From Mycobacterium sp. 236(2023) (lineage in GTDB: Bacteria; Actinomycetota; Actinomycetes; Mycobacteriales; Mycobacteriaceae): 64,000 nucleotides of DNA. Of the stretch, positions 8,696-16,990 are shown in pieces (position 1 is the stretch's first letter; each line of letters opens with the position of its first letter). Where the stretch lies: the NCBI RefSeq assembly GCF_029623955.1, contig NZ_JARSBP010000002.1, positions 124,001 through 188,000 of the forward strand, given 5' to 3'. Below the pieces are notes generated by a model. It was not told the origin of the DNA. It saw only the letters and a list, made by a program, of their open reading frames with translations, and made no database searches. The translations under genes and the position numbers were made by a program.

Positions 8696-9716
8696 CAAAA
8701 CGCCCCTTCGGCTGAAGGGCTACAACAGGGCCTGGCTGGGGTTCATCGCGATCGCCGCCGTCTCTGTGCTGATCGGCGCGATGCTCGTGTTCAAGGCAGC
8801 CGACGTCGGCTATCGCAAGGTGAGTGCCCAATTCCTGCAAGCTGCGGCGCTCAAGGCCGGTAATCCGGTGACAGTGGCCGGGATTCCCGTCGGTGAGGTG
8901 ACCGGCATGGAGCTCGCGGGCGATCACGTCACCGCCGAGTTCACCGTCCGCAACGACGTCGCGCTCGGCGAGAACTCTCGGGCCGTCATCAAGGTCACGA
9001 CGATCCTGGGTTCGCGCTACCTGGCGCTGGAACCCGAGGGCCCAGGGGAGTTGCCGGAGAACGGATTCGACCTCAGCCACACGGAGGTGCCGTACGACCT
9101 GCAGGAGGCGCTGACCGACGTCACGACCACCTACGAGCAGGTCGACTCCGACAAGTTCGCGCAGACCCTCTCGATTCTCGGCGAGGAGCTGAAGGGCTTA
9201 CCCGAGATCGTGCCGCAGGCGCTGGAGAACACGCACACGCTGTCCACCATCGTCGCCGCGCGCCGCGATCAGCTCGGTTCACTGCTCGAAACCACCGACA
9301 TCGTCAGCACCACGCTCAAGCGTCAGCAGTCCAACATCGCCAGCATGGTCCGGCAGGGCAACGATCTGGTGGGGGAGTTCGTCGTACGGAGAGCCTCGTT
9401 CCACGCGATGCTCTCCGCGATCACCAGCCTGGTCGAGACGCTGAACGACTTCGTGGTCGGCGATCGCCCCGAACTGGAGGCGCTTCTGGCGACCGTTCGT
9501 GAGCTCTCGGACATGCTGGGTCAGCATGACGACCTGCTGCGCAGCACACTGCAATCGGGTCCGATCGCTCTGCGCAACCTCGCCAACGCGACGGGCTCGG
9601 GTAACGCGGTCGACTTCAATGCGGCCAACGGCCTGCTGGTCGATTCATGGATGTGCGCGATCAGTGGGCGCGCCAAACAGTTCGGGATGATCGAGTACCT
9701 GAAGGACTGCAAGTGA
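8688..9716 (+). CDS. mceC: MceC, Mce-family lipid-transport protein
   Basis: A 342-residue subunit. The start is set at ATG 8688, overlapping the mceB stop, because the product then begins with a short basic segment and membrane helix (about residues 12-34) like other Mce proteins. The frame remains open upstream but there it only shadows mceB. The Mce domain follows with AGNPVTVAGIPVGEVTGMEL, then helical needle sequence. The stop TGA shares its last base with the mceD ATG. Confidence 0.9.
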   Translation: MASKTPLRLKGYNRAWLGFIAIAAVSVLIGAMLVFKAADVGYRKVSAQFLQAAALKAGNPVTVAGIPVGEVTGMELAGDHVTAEFTVRNDVALGENSRAVIKVTTILGSRYLALEPEGPGELPENGFDLSHTEVPYDLQEALTDVTTTYEQVDSDKFAQTLSILGEELKGLPEIVPQALENTHTLSTIVAARRDQLGSLLETTDIVSTTLKRQQSNIASMVRQGNDLVGEFVVRRASFHAMLSAITSLVETLNDFVVGDRPELEALLATVRELSDMLGQHDDLLRSTLQSGPIALRNLANATGSGNAVDFNAANGLLVDSWMCAISGRAKQFGMIEYLKDCK

Positions 9717-10831
9717 TGGGCACGAGATCAAAGCTGGTCGCGCTCGCAGTCGCCGGGCTTGCGGTCGTCGTGGCCGCCGCCGCGATCGGTTGGTCCTTCT
9801 TCGGCGATCGTCTGGACAGGATCTCGGTGACCGCACAGTTCGACAGTGCTGCAGGACTTTACGAGGGAAACACCGTCGCCGTCCTCGGCATGCCGGTCGG
9901 TGAGGTCACCAAGATCACCCCCAAGGGTGGCTATGTCGAGGTCGAGTTCTCGGTCGACGGTGACGTGGCTGTGCCGGCCGATGCCATGGCTGTCACGATC
10001 TCGAACTCGATTCTGACCGACCGGCAGATCGAGCTGACGCCGCCGTATGCGGGCGGGCCGACTCTGGAGAATCACGCGACGATCGGTCTCAACCGCACCC
10101 GCACGCCCGTCGAGTTCGCCCGCGTCCTCGACGTTCTGGACAAGTTGTCGACATCGCTGCGGGGTGACGGCAAGGGTCACGGCCCCATCGGCAGCGTCGT
10201 CGACGCGAGCGCCGCCATCGCCGACGGCAACGGCCAGGCGATGAAGGATGCTCTCGGTGAGTTGTCCGAGGCACTGCGACTCAGTTCGGACCGCGGTGAG
10301 GTGACCCGCGACCAGCTGACCACGATCATCCGCAACGTCAGCACACTGTTCCAGGCCGCTGCCGACAACGATGCGACCCTGCGTGAATTCGGCTCCACCA
10401 TACGTCAACTCAGCCAGATACTGGCGGACGAGAACTTCGGATCGGGGTCGACCGGTCGCAAGCTCAACGATGTGATCAACCAACTCGGTGAGGTACTCGA
10501 CACCCATCGCGACGCGATCAAGGAGATCGTCAAGAACGGCAACACGGCGGTGACCACGACGGTGGACCATCAACGTGATCTCGCCGAGTTCCTCGACCTG
10601 GCGCCGATGACACTGGACAACATCTACAACGCCATCGACCGGACGAACGGTTCGGTGCGTGTCCACGTCCTCACGGACAAGGTGCTGTTCGACACGCAGA
10701 CGGTCAAAGAGATGTGCAACATGATGGGTCTGCGGCAATTGGGATGTAGCACAGGCACTCTGCAAGATTTCGGGCCCGACTTCGGTCTCAGCTACGTGCT
10801 GGACGGTCTTGCGGCGATGGGGCAGAAATGA
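9716..10831 (+). CDS. mceD: MceD, Mce-family lipid-transport protein
   Basis: A 371-residue subunit beginning at ATG 9716 (TGATG overlap with mceC). Residues about 5-26 form the membrane anchor. The Mce domain has YEGNTVAVLGMPVGEVTKI near residues 45-65, followed by long helices. Two cysteines near the C-terminus (EMCNMMGLRQLGC) recall those of the other subunits. It overlaps mceE by four bases. Confidence 0.91.
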   Translation: MGTRSKLVALAVAGLAVVVAAAAIGWSFFGDRLDRISVTAQFDSAAGLYEGNTVAVLGMPVGEVTKITPKGGYVEVEFSVDGDVAVPADAMAVTISNSILTDRQIELTPPYAGGPTLENHATIGLNRTRTPVEFARVLDVLDKLSTSLRGDGKGHGPIGSVVDASAAIADGNGQAMKDALGELSEALRLSSDRGEVTRDQLTTIIRNVSTLFQAAADNDATLREFGSTIRQLSQILADENFGSGSTGRKLNDVINQLGEVLDTHRDAIKEIVKNGNTAVTTTVDHQRDLAEFLDLAPMTLDNIYNAIDRTNGSVRVHVLTDKVLFDTQTVKEMCNMMGLRQLGCSTGTLQDFGPDFGLSYVLDGLAAMGQK

Positions 10832-12027
10832 ATCGGCCGAAACGTGTGCTGGCCCTCGCGGTGACGTGTCTGACCGTCTCCTCCTGTGCCACCGAGGGAT
10901 TGGCCAGTCTGCCACTGCCGGCGCCGAGCGGTGGCTCGGGCGGATACACGGTGACGGCCGTGTTCTCGAACGCGCTGAACCTGCCCGCGATGGCGAAGGT
11001 GAAACTGGCGGGTGCCGACGTCGGAGAGATGGAGTCGATGCGGGCGCGCAACTACACCGCCGTCACGACTCTGCGCATCAGGGACGGGGTGCAGCTGCCG
11101 AAGGGAAGCACCGCCGAACTACGCTCGGCGACCCCGCTGGGCGACGTGTTCGTCGCCATCAAACCCCCACCCGATGTGGCAGCTGGCACGCCACTGCTGC
11201 GTGAGGGCGACACCATCGGAATCGAATCCACCACGGCGGCAGCCACTGTCGAGTCGGTGCTGAGCTCGGCGGCAATCCTCGTCAACGGCGGGGCGGTCCG
11301 TAACTTCACCAACATCGTCAACGGCCTCGGCAAGGCGACCGGCGATCAGGGGCAGGCCTTCGGGGCGCTGATCCGCAAGACCAATCACACGCTCGGTACG
11401 TTGAACAACCGTTCCGAGGAGATCTCGGCAGCGATGTCGGAGACGTCGCGCCTGGCTGCGCAATTGGAAGCCAAGAACGAAGCCCTCGGTGAGGTCATGG
11501 ACGCCGCCGGTCCGGCGACCAACACTCTGGCCGCCCACACCAACGAAATCGCCGATCTGGTTGTGCAACTCGGCGACACGGCCGAGCAACTGCGCAAGTT
11601 CCCGTCCGTTGCCGGCAACGACACCAGCGGTCGCAGTGTGATCGCCGACGCGAACACGGTCGCCGGGGCGTGGAACGATGTCGTGTTGGCGCCCGACGCG
11701 ACGCTCTACGCCCTCAACCGTTTGATGCCCCCGTTCGTGAAGGCGACGACGAGCAACGCGATCGCGGTCCGGGCCAGCATCGATCGACTGGTCCTCGGGT
11801 CCATCCCCGACATCGGGTTCACCGGAGACCCCGGCCTGCACGGGCCCAAACGGTACAACTGGCACCAGTTGGTCGGCTCGCTGCAGTACACGCTGTACCG
11901 CCTGCAGGAGCGGATCGTCGGTAAAGGGCCTGGCGTGCCTCAGGTTCCGGTGATCCCGAGCCCGACCGAGCCCGGCGTGATCCTGCCGCTGCCCGCCGCG
12001 CCGCTGCCTGCGGAGGCGCCGCGATGA
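10828..12027 (+). CDS. mceE: MceE, Mce-family lipoprotein
   Basis: A 399-residue subunit. Unlike its neighbours it has a signal peptide ending in the lipobox VSSC, with C20 as the lipidated residue, as is standard for MceE (Lpr) proteins. The Mce domain spans about residues 40-120 with the motif LPAMAKVKLAGADVGEMES, and the C-terminus is proline-rich. Overlaps of four bases on both sides keep it coupled in the operon. Confidence 0.92.
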   Translation: MNRPKRVLALAVTCLTVSSCATEGLASLPLPAPSGGSGGYTVTAVFSNALNLPAMAKVKLAGADVGEMESMRARNYTAVTTLRIRDGVQLPKGSTAELRSATPLGDVFVAIKPPPDVAAGTPLLREGDTIGIESTTAAATVESVLSSAAILVNGGAVRNFTNIVNGLGKATGDQGQAFGALIRKTNHTLGTLNNRSEEISAAMSETSRLAAQLEAKNEALGEVMDAAGPATNTLAAHTNEIADLVVQLGDTAEQLRKFPSVAGNDTSGRSVIADANTVAGAWNDVVLAPDATLYALNRLMPPFVKATTSNAIAVRASIDRLVLGSIPDIGFTGDPGLHGPKRYNWHQLVGSLQYTLYRLQERIVGKGPGVPQVPVIPSPTEPGVILPLPAAPLPAEAPR

Positions 12028-13274
12028 TCCGCCCGCTCGCCAATGGCGTCGTCAGGGTGGTCCGCGCGGGCCACCGCAGGAAAGCCTGGCTGTCCACGGC
12101 GGCGCTGCTGCTGACCTTGGTCGTGGCGTCGGCATATCTGTTTCTGGGTGCGCTGCAGGTCAATCCGCTGGCGTCGAGTTACCGGGTGACCGTGGAACTG
12201 CCGGAGTCGGCCGGCCTGCTGCCAAATCAGAACGTCACGATGCGCGGCGTCCCGATCGGTCGCGTCGAGCGGCTGGACATCACACCGGCAGGGGTCAACG
12301 CGGTCGTCTCCGTGGACTCGAAGGTGGCGGTGCCGACGGCCAGTGCGGTTCGGGTGTCCGGCCTTTCGCCCGCGGGCGAGCAGTACCTCGACTTCGTCGC
12401 CGAGAACGAAGACGGCCCCTATCTCGGCGACGGCAGCGTCGTCGCGCAGGACAGCACCACGGTCCCGGTCAGCCTGGCCGATCTGCTCGCCAACGCCGAC
12501 GGTGCCCTTGCACAGGTCGACCCCGCCAAACTGGAGCTCATCAAGCGGGAGCTGAGCATGAGCGAGGCGGGACCGCAGAAGCTCGCCGACATCATCGACG
12601 GTGGCACTTTCCTTCTGACGACGCTGGATTCGGTGCTGCCGGAGACGTCGAGCACGTTGCGTACCAGCCGGGTCGTCCTGACGCTGGCCGCCGACAAGAA
12701 TGCCGGCATCGAGGTTGCGTCGGAGAACCTCGACCAGACATTCGAGGGTGTCAGCAGAATGCAGGAAGGCTTCCGGCGTCTCACCGAGCAGGCGCCGGGC
12801 ACCTTGACCTCTGTCGACAACCTGTTCGCCGACAACTCCGAAACCATGGTGCAGTTGCTCGGCAGCCTGACGACGACGTCGCAGCTGCTGTATCTGCGGG
12901 TGCCCGCGCTGAACGCCTTGTTCCCGACGTACCGCACGTCGGTGCTCGACGCGATCGGCAGCATCATGCACGACAAGGGTCTGTGGGCGACCGGCGACAT
13001 CTATCCGCGCTATTCCTGCGATTACGGCACACCGCGCCTACCACCGTCGTCCGCGGACTACCCGGAACCATCCATGTACACCTACTGCCGCGACGACCAT
13101 CCGGGAGTTCTTGTGCGCGGAGCGAAGAACGCGCCCCGACCGGCCGGCGACGACACGGCAGGACCGCCGCCCGGCGCCGATCTCGGGCGCACCACCGATC
13201 CGACGCCGCAGGGCCGCTACACCATCCCGACTCCGTACGGCGGCCCGACGCTGCCCATCGAGCCACCACGATGA
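12024..13274 (+). CDS. mceF: MceF, Mce-family lipid-transport protein
   Basis: A 416-residue last ring subunit. An N-terminal membrane helix at about residues 24-46 is followed by the Mce domain with LPNQNVTMRGVPIGRVERLDI (about 70-90) and helical needle sequence. A basic, proline-rich tail begins near residue 370. The TGA stop overlaps an ATG at 13271 that opens a very short frame leading to the Mce-associated gene. Confidence 0.92.
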   Translation: MIRPLANGVVRVVRAGHRRKAWLSTAALLLTLVVASAYLFLGALQVNPLASSYRVTVELPESAGLLPNQNVTMRGVPIGRVERLDITPAGVNAVVSVDSKVAVPTASAVRVSGLSPAGEQYLDFVAENEDGPYLGDGSVVAQDSTTVPVSLADLLANADGALAQVDPAKLELIKRELSMSEAGPQKLADIIDGGTFLLTTLDSVLPETSSTLRTSRVVLTLAADKNAGIEVASENLDQTFEGVSRMQEGFRRLTEQAPGTLTSVDNLFADNSETMVQLLGSLTTTSQLLYLRVPALNALFPTYRTSVLDAIGSIMHDKGLWATGDIYPRYSCDYGTPRLPPSSADYPEPSMYTYCRDDHPGVLVRGAKNAPRPAGDDTAGPPPGADLGRTTDPTPQGRYTIPTPYGGPTLPIEPPR

Positions 13275-13306
13275 CCGATCTCGACAACGCAGCCGAGAGG
13301 AGCTGA
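13271..13306 (+). CDS. Possible 11-codon coupling peptide between mceF and the Mas gene
   Basis: ATG 13271 overlaps the mceF stop (ATGA) and opens a frame of 11 codons, MTDLDNAAERS, that ends two bases before the next start. It contains the GAGAGGAG ribosome-binding site of the next gene. It may only pass ribosomes along, or be incidental. Confidence 0.2.
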   Translation: MTDLDNAAERS

Positions 13307-13307
13307 A

Positions 13308-13922
13308 ATGTCTGTCATGAGCGACCGAGACCTCGATGACGAGAAAGCCGACGTCGACGACGAGAAGCCGGCAACCGAGGAAGCTACAGAAGCCGAGACC
13401 ACCGGCGCGGAGGCCGATCCCGAGCCTGAAACCGAGTCGCGGCGGCGGCGTCCGCGCATCGTGGCGATTCTGGCGGCGCTGCTGATCATCGGCGGGCTTG
13501 CGACGTCGGGATTCCTCGGCTGGCAGCTCTGGCAGGAGCGCCAGGTGGCGCGCGCCGGTCAGGAGGCGCAGGCCGCCGCGGTGCAGTACGCGCAGATCCT
13601 GACGAGCATCGATTCCGCGAAGGTCGACGAGAACTTCAATCAGGTGCTCGACGGTGCGACGGGTGAGTTCAAGGACATGTACTCGGAGTCGAGCATGCAG
13701 CTGCGCCAGTTGCTCATCGACAACAAGGCCTCGGCGCACGGCATCGTCGTCGACTCGGCGATCCAGTCGGCGTCCAAGGACAGGGTGGTGGTCCTGCTGT
13801 TCGTCGACCAGTCGGTGTCCAACACCGCGGTCCCCGATCCCCGAATCGACCGCAGCAGGGTCAAGATGACGATGGAGTACGTCGACGGTCGTTGGCGTGC
13901 AAGCAAAGTCGAGCTCCCGTGA
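13308..13922 (+). CDS. Mce-associated membrane protein (Mas family)
   Basis: A 204-residue protein. Its cytoplasmic N-terminus (residues 1-47) is highly acidic, with repeated D, E and A, followed by a basic RRRR patch and one membrane helix (about 50-71). The extracytoplasmic domain (about 80-204) has the NTF2-like pattern of Mce-associated membrane proteins, ending DGRWRASKVELP. These proteins stabilise or assemble Mce complexes (known for OmamA-like members). The GAGAGGAG ribosome site precedes ATG 13308. Confidence 0.87.
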   Translation: MSVMSDRDLDDEKADVDDEKPATEEATEAETTGAEADPEPETESRRRRPRIVAILAALLIIGGLATSGFLGWQLWQERQVARAGQEAQAAAVQYAQILTSIDSAKVDENFNQVLDGATGEFKDMYSESSMQLRQLLIDNKASAHGIVVDSAIQSASKDRVVVLLFVDQSVSNTAVPDPRIDRSRVKMTMEYVDGRWRASKVELP

Positions 13923-13932
13923 TCTGGCGGCC

Positions 13933-14715
13933 ATGAAGTACACACCGGCGGTCGCAGCCGTGGCCCTTGTAGGCGGGCTTCTCACCGCTGCGCCCGCATC
14001 GGCGTCGGCGGCGTCGTTCTGCGACGAGCTCGGCGGCGCCTGGAACGGGCAGTACTGCCACACCACCGTGCCGTCGGAACGCAACGCGGTCCGCGACATC
14101 AAGATGGCGATTCCTGCCGAGTTGGTGGACGACCCGGTGGCCGGCCCCGCGTCGCGCGACTACCTGCGCACGCTCTTCGTCAACTGGAAGACCGCGGGCG
14201 TGAAAATGGTCGCCGACAGCTTCGGCGAGGGCAACTACCAGATCTTCCGGCGAGGGCCTGTCGTGAGCCTCGTGTATCGGGAGACCTATCACGCGGACGG
14301 GCCCGACTTCAACAACGCCTACCGCACATTCACCTTCGACATGGCAAGCGGCAGAAGGCTTCAGCTGATCGACCTGCTGAAGCCCGGCTCCGATTTGACA
14401 GCCATTCCGCCCCTGGCGCACCCGTTCATCGTCTCGGCTCTGGATGCCGCGCCACCGCCGCACCAGCCGGGCAGCTATCCGTTCGTCGCCGACCGCTGGA
14501 CTCCCGACAAGGTGTACTCCGGCGGATACAAGGCGTGGGCGCTCTCCGGCGACGAGCTGGTGATCTACATGCCGGACTATCCCGTCGGGCGCGATTCTCC
14601 GACGAACTTCACGCCGGGCATCATGCAGTGGTCGATGGACGGCGGCGCCGTGCAGGCCCACATCCCGCTCAGTGCGCTGGCGCCGGTGCTGCGTCCCGAA
14701 TTCGGGGGAGCGTAG
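13933..14715 (+). CDS. Secreted RsiV/DUF3298-like protein of the mce operon
   Basis: A 260-residue protein with a Sec signal peptide ending near ASASA (about residue 26). The mature part has two early cysteines (FCDELGG and QYCH). The later region resembles the DUF3298/RsiV fold seen in MPT64-like secreted proteins, with VYRETYHADG and TFDMASGRRLQLIDLL. ATG 13933 is preferred because the signal peptide starts there; upstream in-frame codons overlap the Mas gene. It is 3 bases from the next gene and likely co-transcribed with mce, so a role in handling cell-envelope substrates is possible but unproven. Confidence 0.78.
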   Translation: MKYTPAVAAVALVGGLLTAAPASASAASFCDELGGAWNGQYCHTTVPSERNAVRDIKMAIPAELVDDPVAGPASRDYLRTLFVNWKTAGVKMVADSFGEGNYQIFRRGPVVSLVYRETYHADGPDFNNAYRTFTFDMASGRRLQLIDLLKPGSDLTAIPPLAHPFIVSALDAAPPPHQPGSYPFVADRWTPDKVYSGGYKAWALSGDELVIYMPDYPVGRDSPTNFTPGIMQWSMDGGAVQAHIPLSALAPVLRPEFGGA

Positions 14716-14717
14716 CC

Positions 14718-15296
14718 ATGTTTCGCCGGTGCGCCGTGGTCGCACTCGCGGCGTTGACCCTCGCCGCCGCGCCCGTGGCAGATGCGCAACCGGCCACCCC
14801 GACGCTTCCGGTGTTCGTGCCGTACCCGTCGAATTGGGCGCCCAACTACACGGTCTTCCCGTACAACCTGTGGCAGAACCGCGTCACGCCGGAACAGATC
14901 ACGGCCGAGCGGGAATCCTGCCAGTGGCTCAACGCGCAGTACGACCAACTGATGAACCAGGTCTACGGATTTCAGAATTACCTGGCCGACCACCACGACG
15001 ACTGGTCGCTGTCCGGTATGACGGTAACTGGTGACACCGTCGCCGCGAATCTCGATCAGTCCGCGGCATTCCTGGACCCTCGCGCGCACACGCTGTTCAT
15101 CATCAACTATCCGGATCAGAGCGAGTATTCGCCACTGTTCCACGGTGATTCGTTCTACCGGCTCTGGTACCAGTTCACCCAGATCAGCGACAAGATCAAG
15201 CGACGGTTGCCCGCCGGGCAGATCAACGCCAACATCGCGACCGCGAATGTCTACGGCGGCGTGATCAAGGACTCGGGGGTCTGTGCCGGCGCGTGA
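14718..15296 (+). CDS. Secreted protein of the mce operon, unknown function
   Basis: A 192-residue protein with a signal peptide ending about ADAQPA (near residue 23). The mature region starts with PNYTVFPYNLWQNRVTPEQI, followed by a cysteine (C53 region, ESCQWL) and a second at the C-terminus (GVCAGA), suggesting one disulphide. Aromatic residues are abundant. I do not recognise a characterised family. It is the last gene of the mce operon by spacing, and the next promoter and operator lie just after it. Confidence 0.75.
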   Translation: MFRRCAVVALAALTLAAAPVADAQPATPTLPVFVPYPSNWAPNYTVFPYNLWQNRVTPEQITAERESCQWLNAQYDQLMNQVYGFQNYLADHHDDWSLSGMTVTGDTVAANLDQSAAFLDPRAHTLFIINYPDQSEYSPLFHGDSFYRLWYQFTQISDKIKRRLPAGQINANIATANVYGGVIKDSGVCAGA

Positions 15297-15302
15297 CAGG
15301 CG

Positions 15303-15330
15303 TTGACATGTTGACACAAGAAGCTAGTCT
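15303..15330 (+). promoter_or_regulatory. Candidate promoter of the MpaB-like/TetR operon
   Basis: TTGACA at 15303-15308, a 16-base spacer and TAGTCT at 15325-15330 fit the mycobacterial consensus. It is embedded in the palindrome described next. Confidence 0.5.
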
Positions 15331-15340
15331 TTGTGTCAAC
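15310..15340. promoter_or_regulatory. TetR-type operator palindrome
   Basis: GTTGACACAA at 15310-15319 and TTGTGTCAAC at 15331-15340 are a perfect 10-base inverted repeat separated by 11 bases. The dyad covers the spacer and -10 of the candidate promoter. A TetR gene is the second gene of the operon it controls, so autorepression is the simplest reading. Confidence 0.65.
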
Positions 15341-15359
15341 GACAACGTCGGGAGGCGCC

Positions 15360-16319
15360 ATGGTCGCGATCGCCGGGGAATCCCCGCAGCCTGTCTCTGA
15401 CAATGTGCGGCCCAAGGTCATCCACGAATTCCGTAAACACTCCGGCAGCGTGCTCAGCGGCTTGTTCGGTGCGGCTGCGTTCGACGAGGTCGCGCTGGTT
15501 CCGGTGGCGGCCGCCGTCGACAAGACCGGCAGGTTCGCGTCGAACTTCGCCGATCGCGGTGTGCGCAGCGGGTTTTCAGCCCTGCTGGCGATCTGGGGCG
15601 ATGCCTCCGACAGGGCGGCGGAGGGGGAGCGCCTCAAGACGATGCACCGTGACGTCCGTGGGCGTGGTACCGGTGACTTCGCGGATGTGCGGTACAGCGC
15701 CCTGGACCCGCGGCTGTGGAACTGGATCGCGGTCAGCGGTCTGTTCGTCGTCCTGAACTCGTTCACGCCGTGCACCGGCATCGTCCTCAACGACGACGAG
15801 CGTGAAGTCGCCTACCAGCAGCTCCTCGAAGGCTTCCGCTCGTTGGAGCTGCCCGGCAAGAGCGCCGCCCTGCCGGCCACCTACGCCGCGGCGGTTGTCT
15901 ACTACGACGACATGGTGGATTCCGAGCTCGCGTCGAATCCGTTCCTGCGCACCGTCACCGAGAACCTCACGAAGCTTCCGCTGCCGACGCTGATGCTGCC
16001 GCCGATCCTCCGGCTGGCGCTCACTCCCGGGTGGCTGGCAGTCCGTCCCTTGGCCGGACGAGTGCTCACCGTGTGTTCGTTCGGGATCCTGCATCCGGGC
16101 ATTCGTGAGATGACGGGATTCCGGTGGGAGTCCCGGCACGACCGCGAATTCGCGCTCTACTCCCGGGTTCTGCAACTGGCGTGGCGCACGCTGCCCGGCA
16201 AGCTGCTGCTTATTCCGTTGGCCCGCAACCGTATCGAGTACGAGAAGCTGGTCCGGCTGCACCGCTCCGTTGCACTGGACTCGTTCGCGCCGCCACCCGG
16301 CCGCTGCCCGGCGGGCTGA
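15360..16319 (+). CDS. MpaB/DUF2236-family oxygenase-like protein
   Basis: A 319-residue protein of the MpaB catalytic-domain family (DUF2236), related to latex-clearing protein and other b-type haem proteins. The family block is visible as MHRDVRG followed by YSALDPRLWNW near residues 95-120. At the point where most members read WVHAT this one has WIAVSG, so the conserved histidine is missing there. ATG 15360 is chosen because GGGAGG precedes it; the in-frame GTG at 15333 lies inside the operator. It is co-transcribed with a TetR gene four bases downstream. Substrate unknown. Confidence 0.8.
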   Translation: MVAIAGESPQPVSDNVRPKVIHEFRKHSGSVLSGLFGAAAFDEVALVPVAAAVDKTGRFASNFADRGVRSGFSALLAIWGDASDRAAEGERLKTMHRDVRGRGTGDFADVRYSALDPRLWNWIAVSGLFVVLNSFTPCTGIVLNDDEREVAYQQLLEGFRSLELPGKSAALPATYAAAVVYYDDMVDSELASNPFLRTVTENLTKLPLPTLMLPPILRLALTPGWLAVRPLAGRVLTVCSFGILHPGIREMTGFRWESRHDREFALYSRVLQLAWRTLPGKLLLIPLARNRIEYEKLVRLHRSVALDSFAPPPGRCPAG

Positions 16320-16323
16320 CGGC

Positions 16324-16911
16324 ATGCGACGGATCCGCAACACCGACAGCCCCGGCGAGCAGGAGTCGGCGATCCTGAAGGCTGCCGCCGAGGAGGTGTC
16401 GCTGGTCGGTGTCGGCCGACTGAGCATGGACGTCATCGCCCGGCAGGCGGGCGTCAGCCGCAGCACTCTGTACCGGAGGTTCCCCAGCCGCGACGCGTTG
16501 ATCACCGAGTTGGGGCGCCAGACGTTCGAGTTCGCGATGGCGCGTCTGCAGACCGTCGCCATCGACTCGGGTCCGCAACAGGCCGCGGTCGCGGCGTTCC
16601 GTGAAGGGGTGCGGCTGCTGACCGGCGAGCCGGTGATGCGCCGCTTCCTGCAACTCGACGGCGAGTTCACCGCGACCACCGAGATGGTCGAGGAGGCGCG
16701 GCTGTTCCTCGTAAGCGCCGCGACAGCGATGGCGAAAGCGTTGCGGGCGGCCGGGGCGACGATGTCCGACGACGAGCTTCTCGCCGTTGCCGAGGTGCAC
16801 ATCCGGCTGGCGGCCTCCCTAGTGCAGGTCAGCACAGATGTCCTCGATGTCACCGACGACGACGCCGTCGCTCGGTACGCCACGACCTACCTCGCACCGC
16901 TCGTCCGATGA
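16324..16911 (+). CDS. TetR-family regulator of the MpaB-like operon
   Basis: A 195-residue repressor. The helix-turn-helix (about residues 13-60) contains MDVIARQAGVSRSTLYRRFPSRDAL. The C-terminal helical domain is about 130 residues. Start ATG 16324 lies four bases after the MpaB-like stop. The in-frame upstream extension is part of that gene. The palindrome at 15310-15340 is its likely binding site. The acyl-CoA ligase 79 bases downstream may belong to the same regulon. Confidence 0.85.
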   Translation: MRRIRNTDSPGEQESAILKAAAEEVSLVGVGRLSMDVIARQAGVSRSTLYRRFPSRDALITELGRQTFEFAMARLQTVAIDSGPQQAAVAAFREGVRLLTGEPVMRRFLQLDGEFTATTEMVEEARLFLVSAATAMAKALRAAGATMSDDELLAVAEVHIRLAASLVQVSTDVLDVTDDDAVARYATTYLAPLVR

Positions 16912-16990
16912 AAGGAATACCTGTGGGACACCGCTTTGGGATTGGGCAAATACGGTCAGTGCCGAGCACCGGCGTGGCACGCTTCTGACC

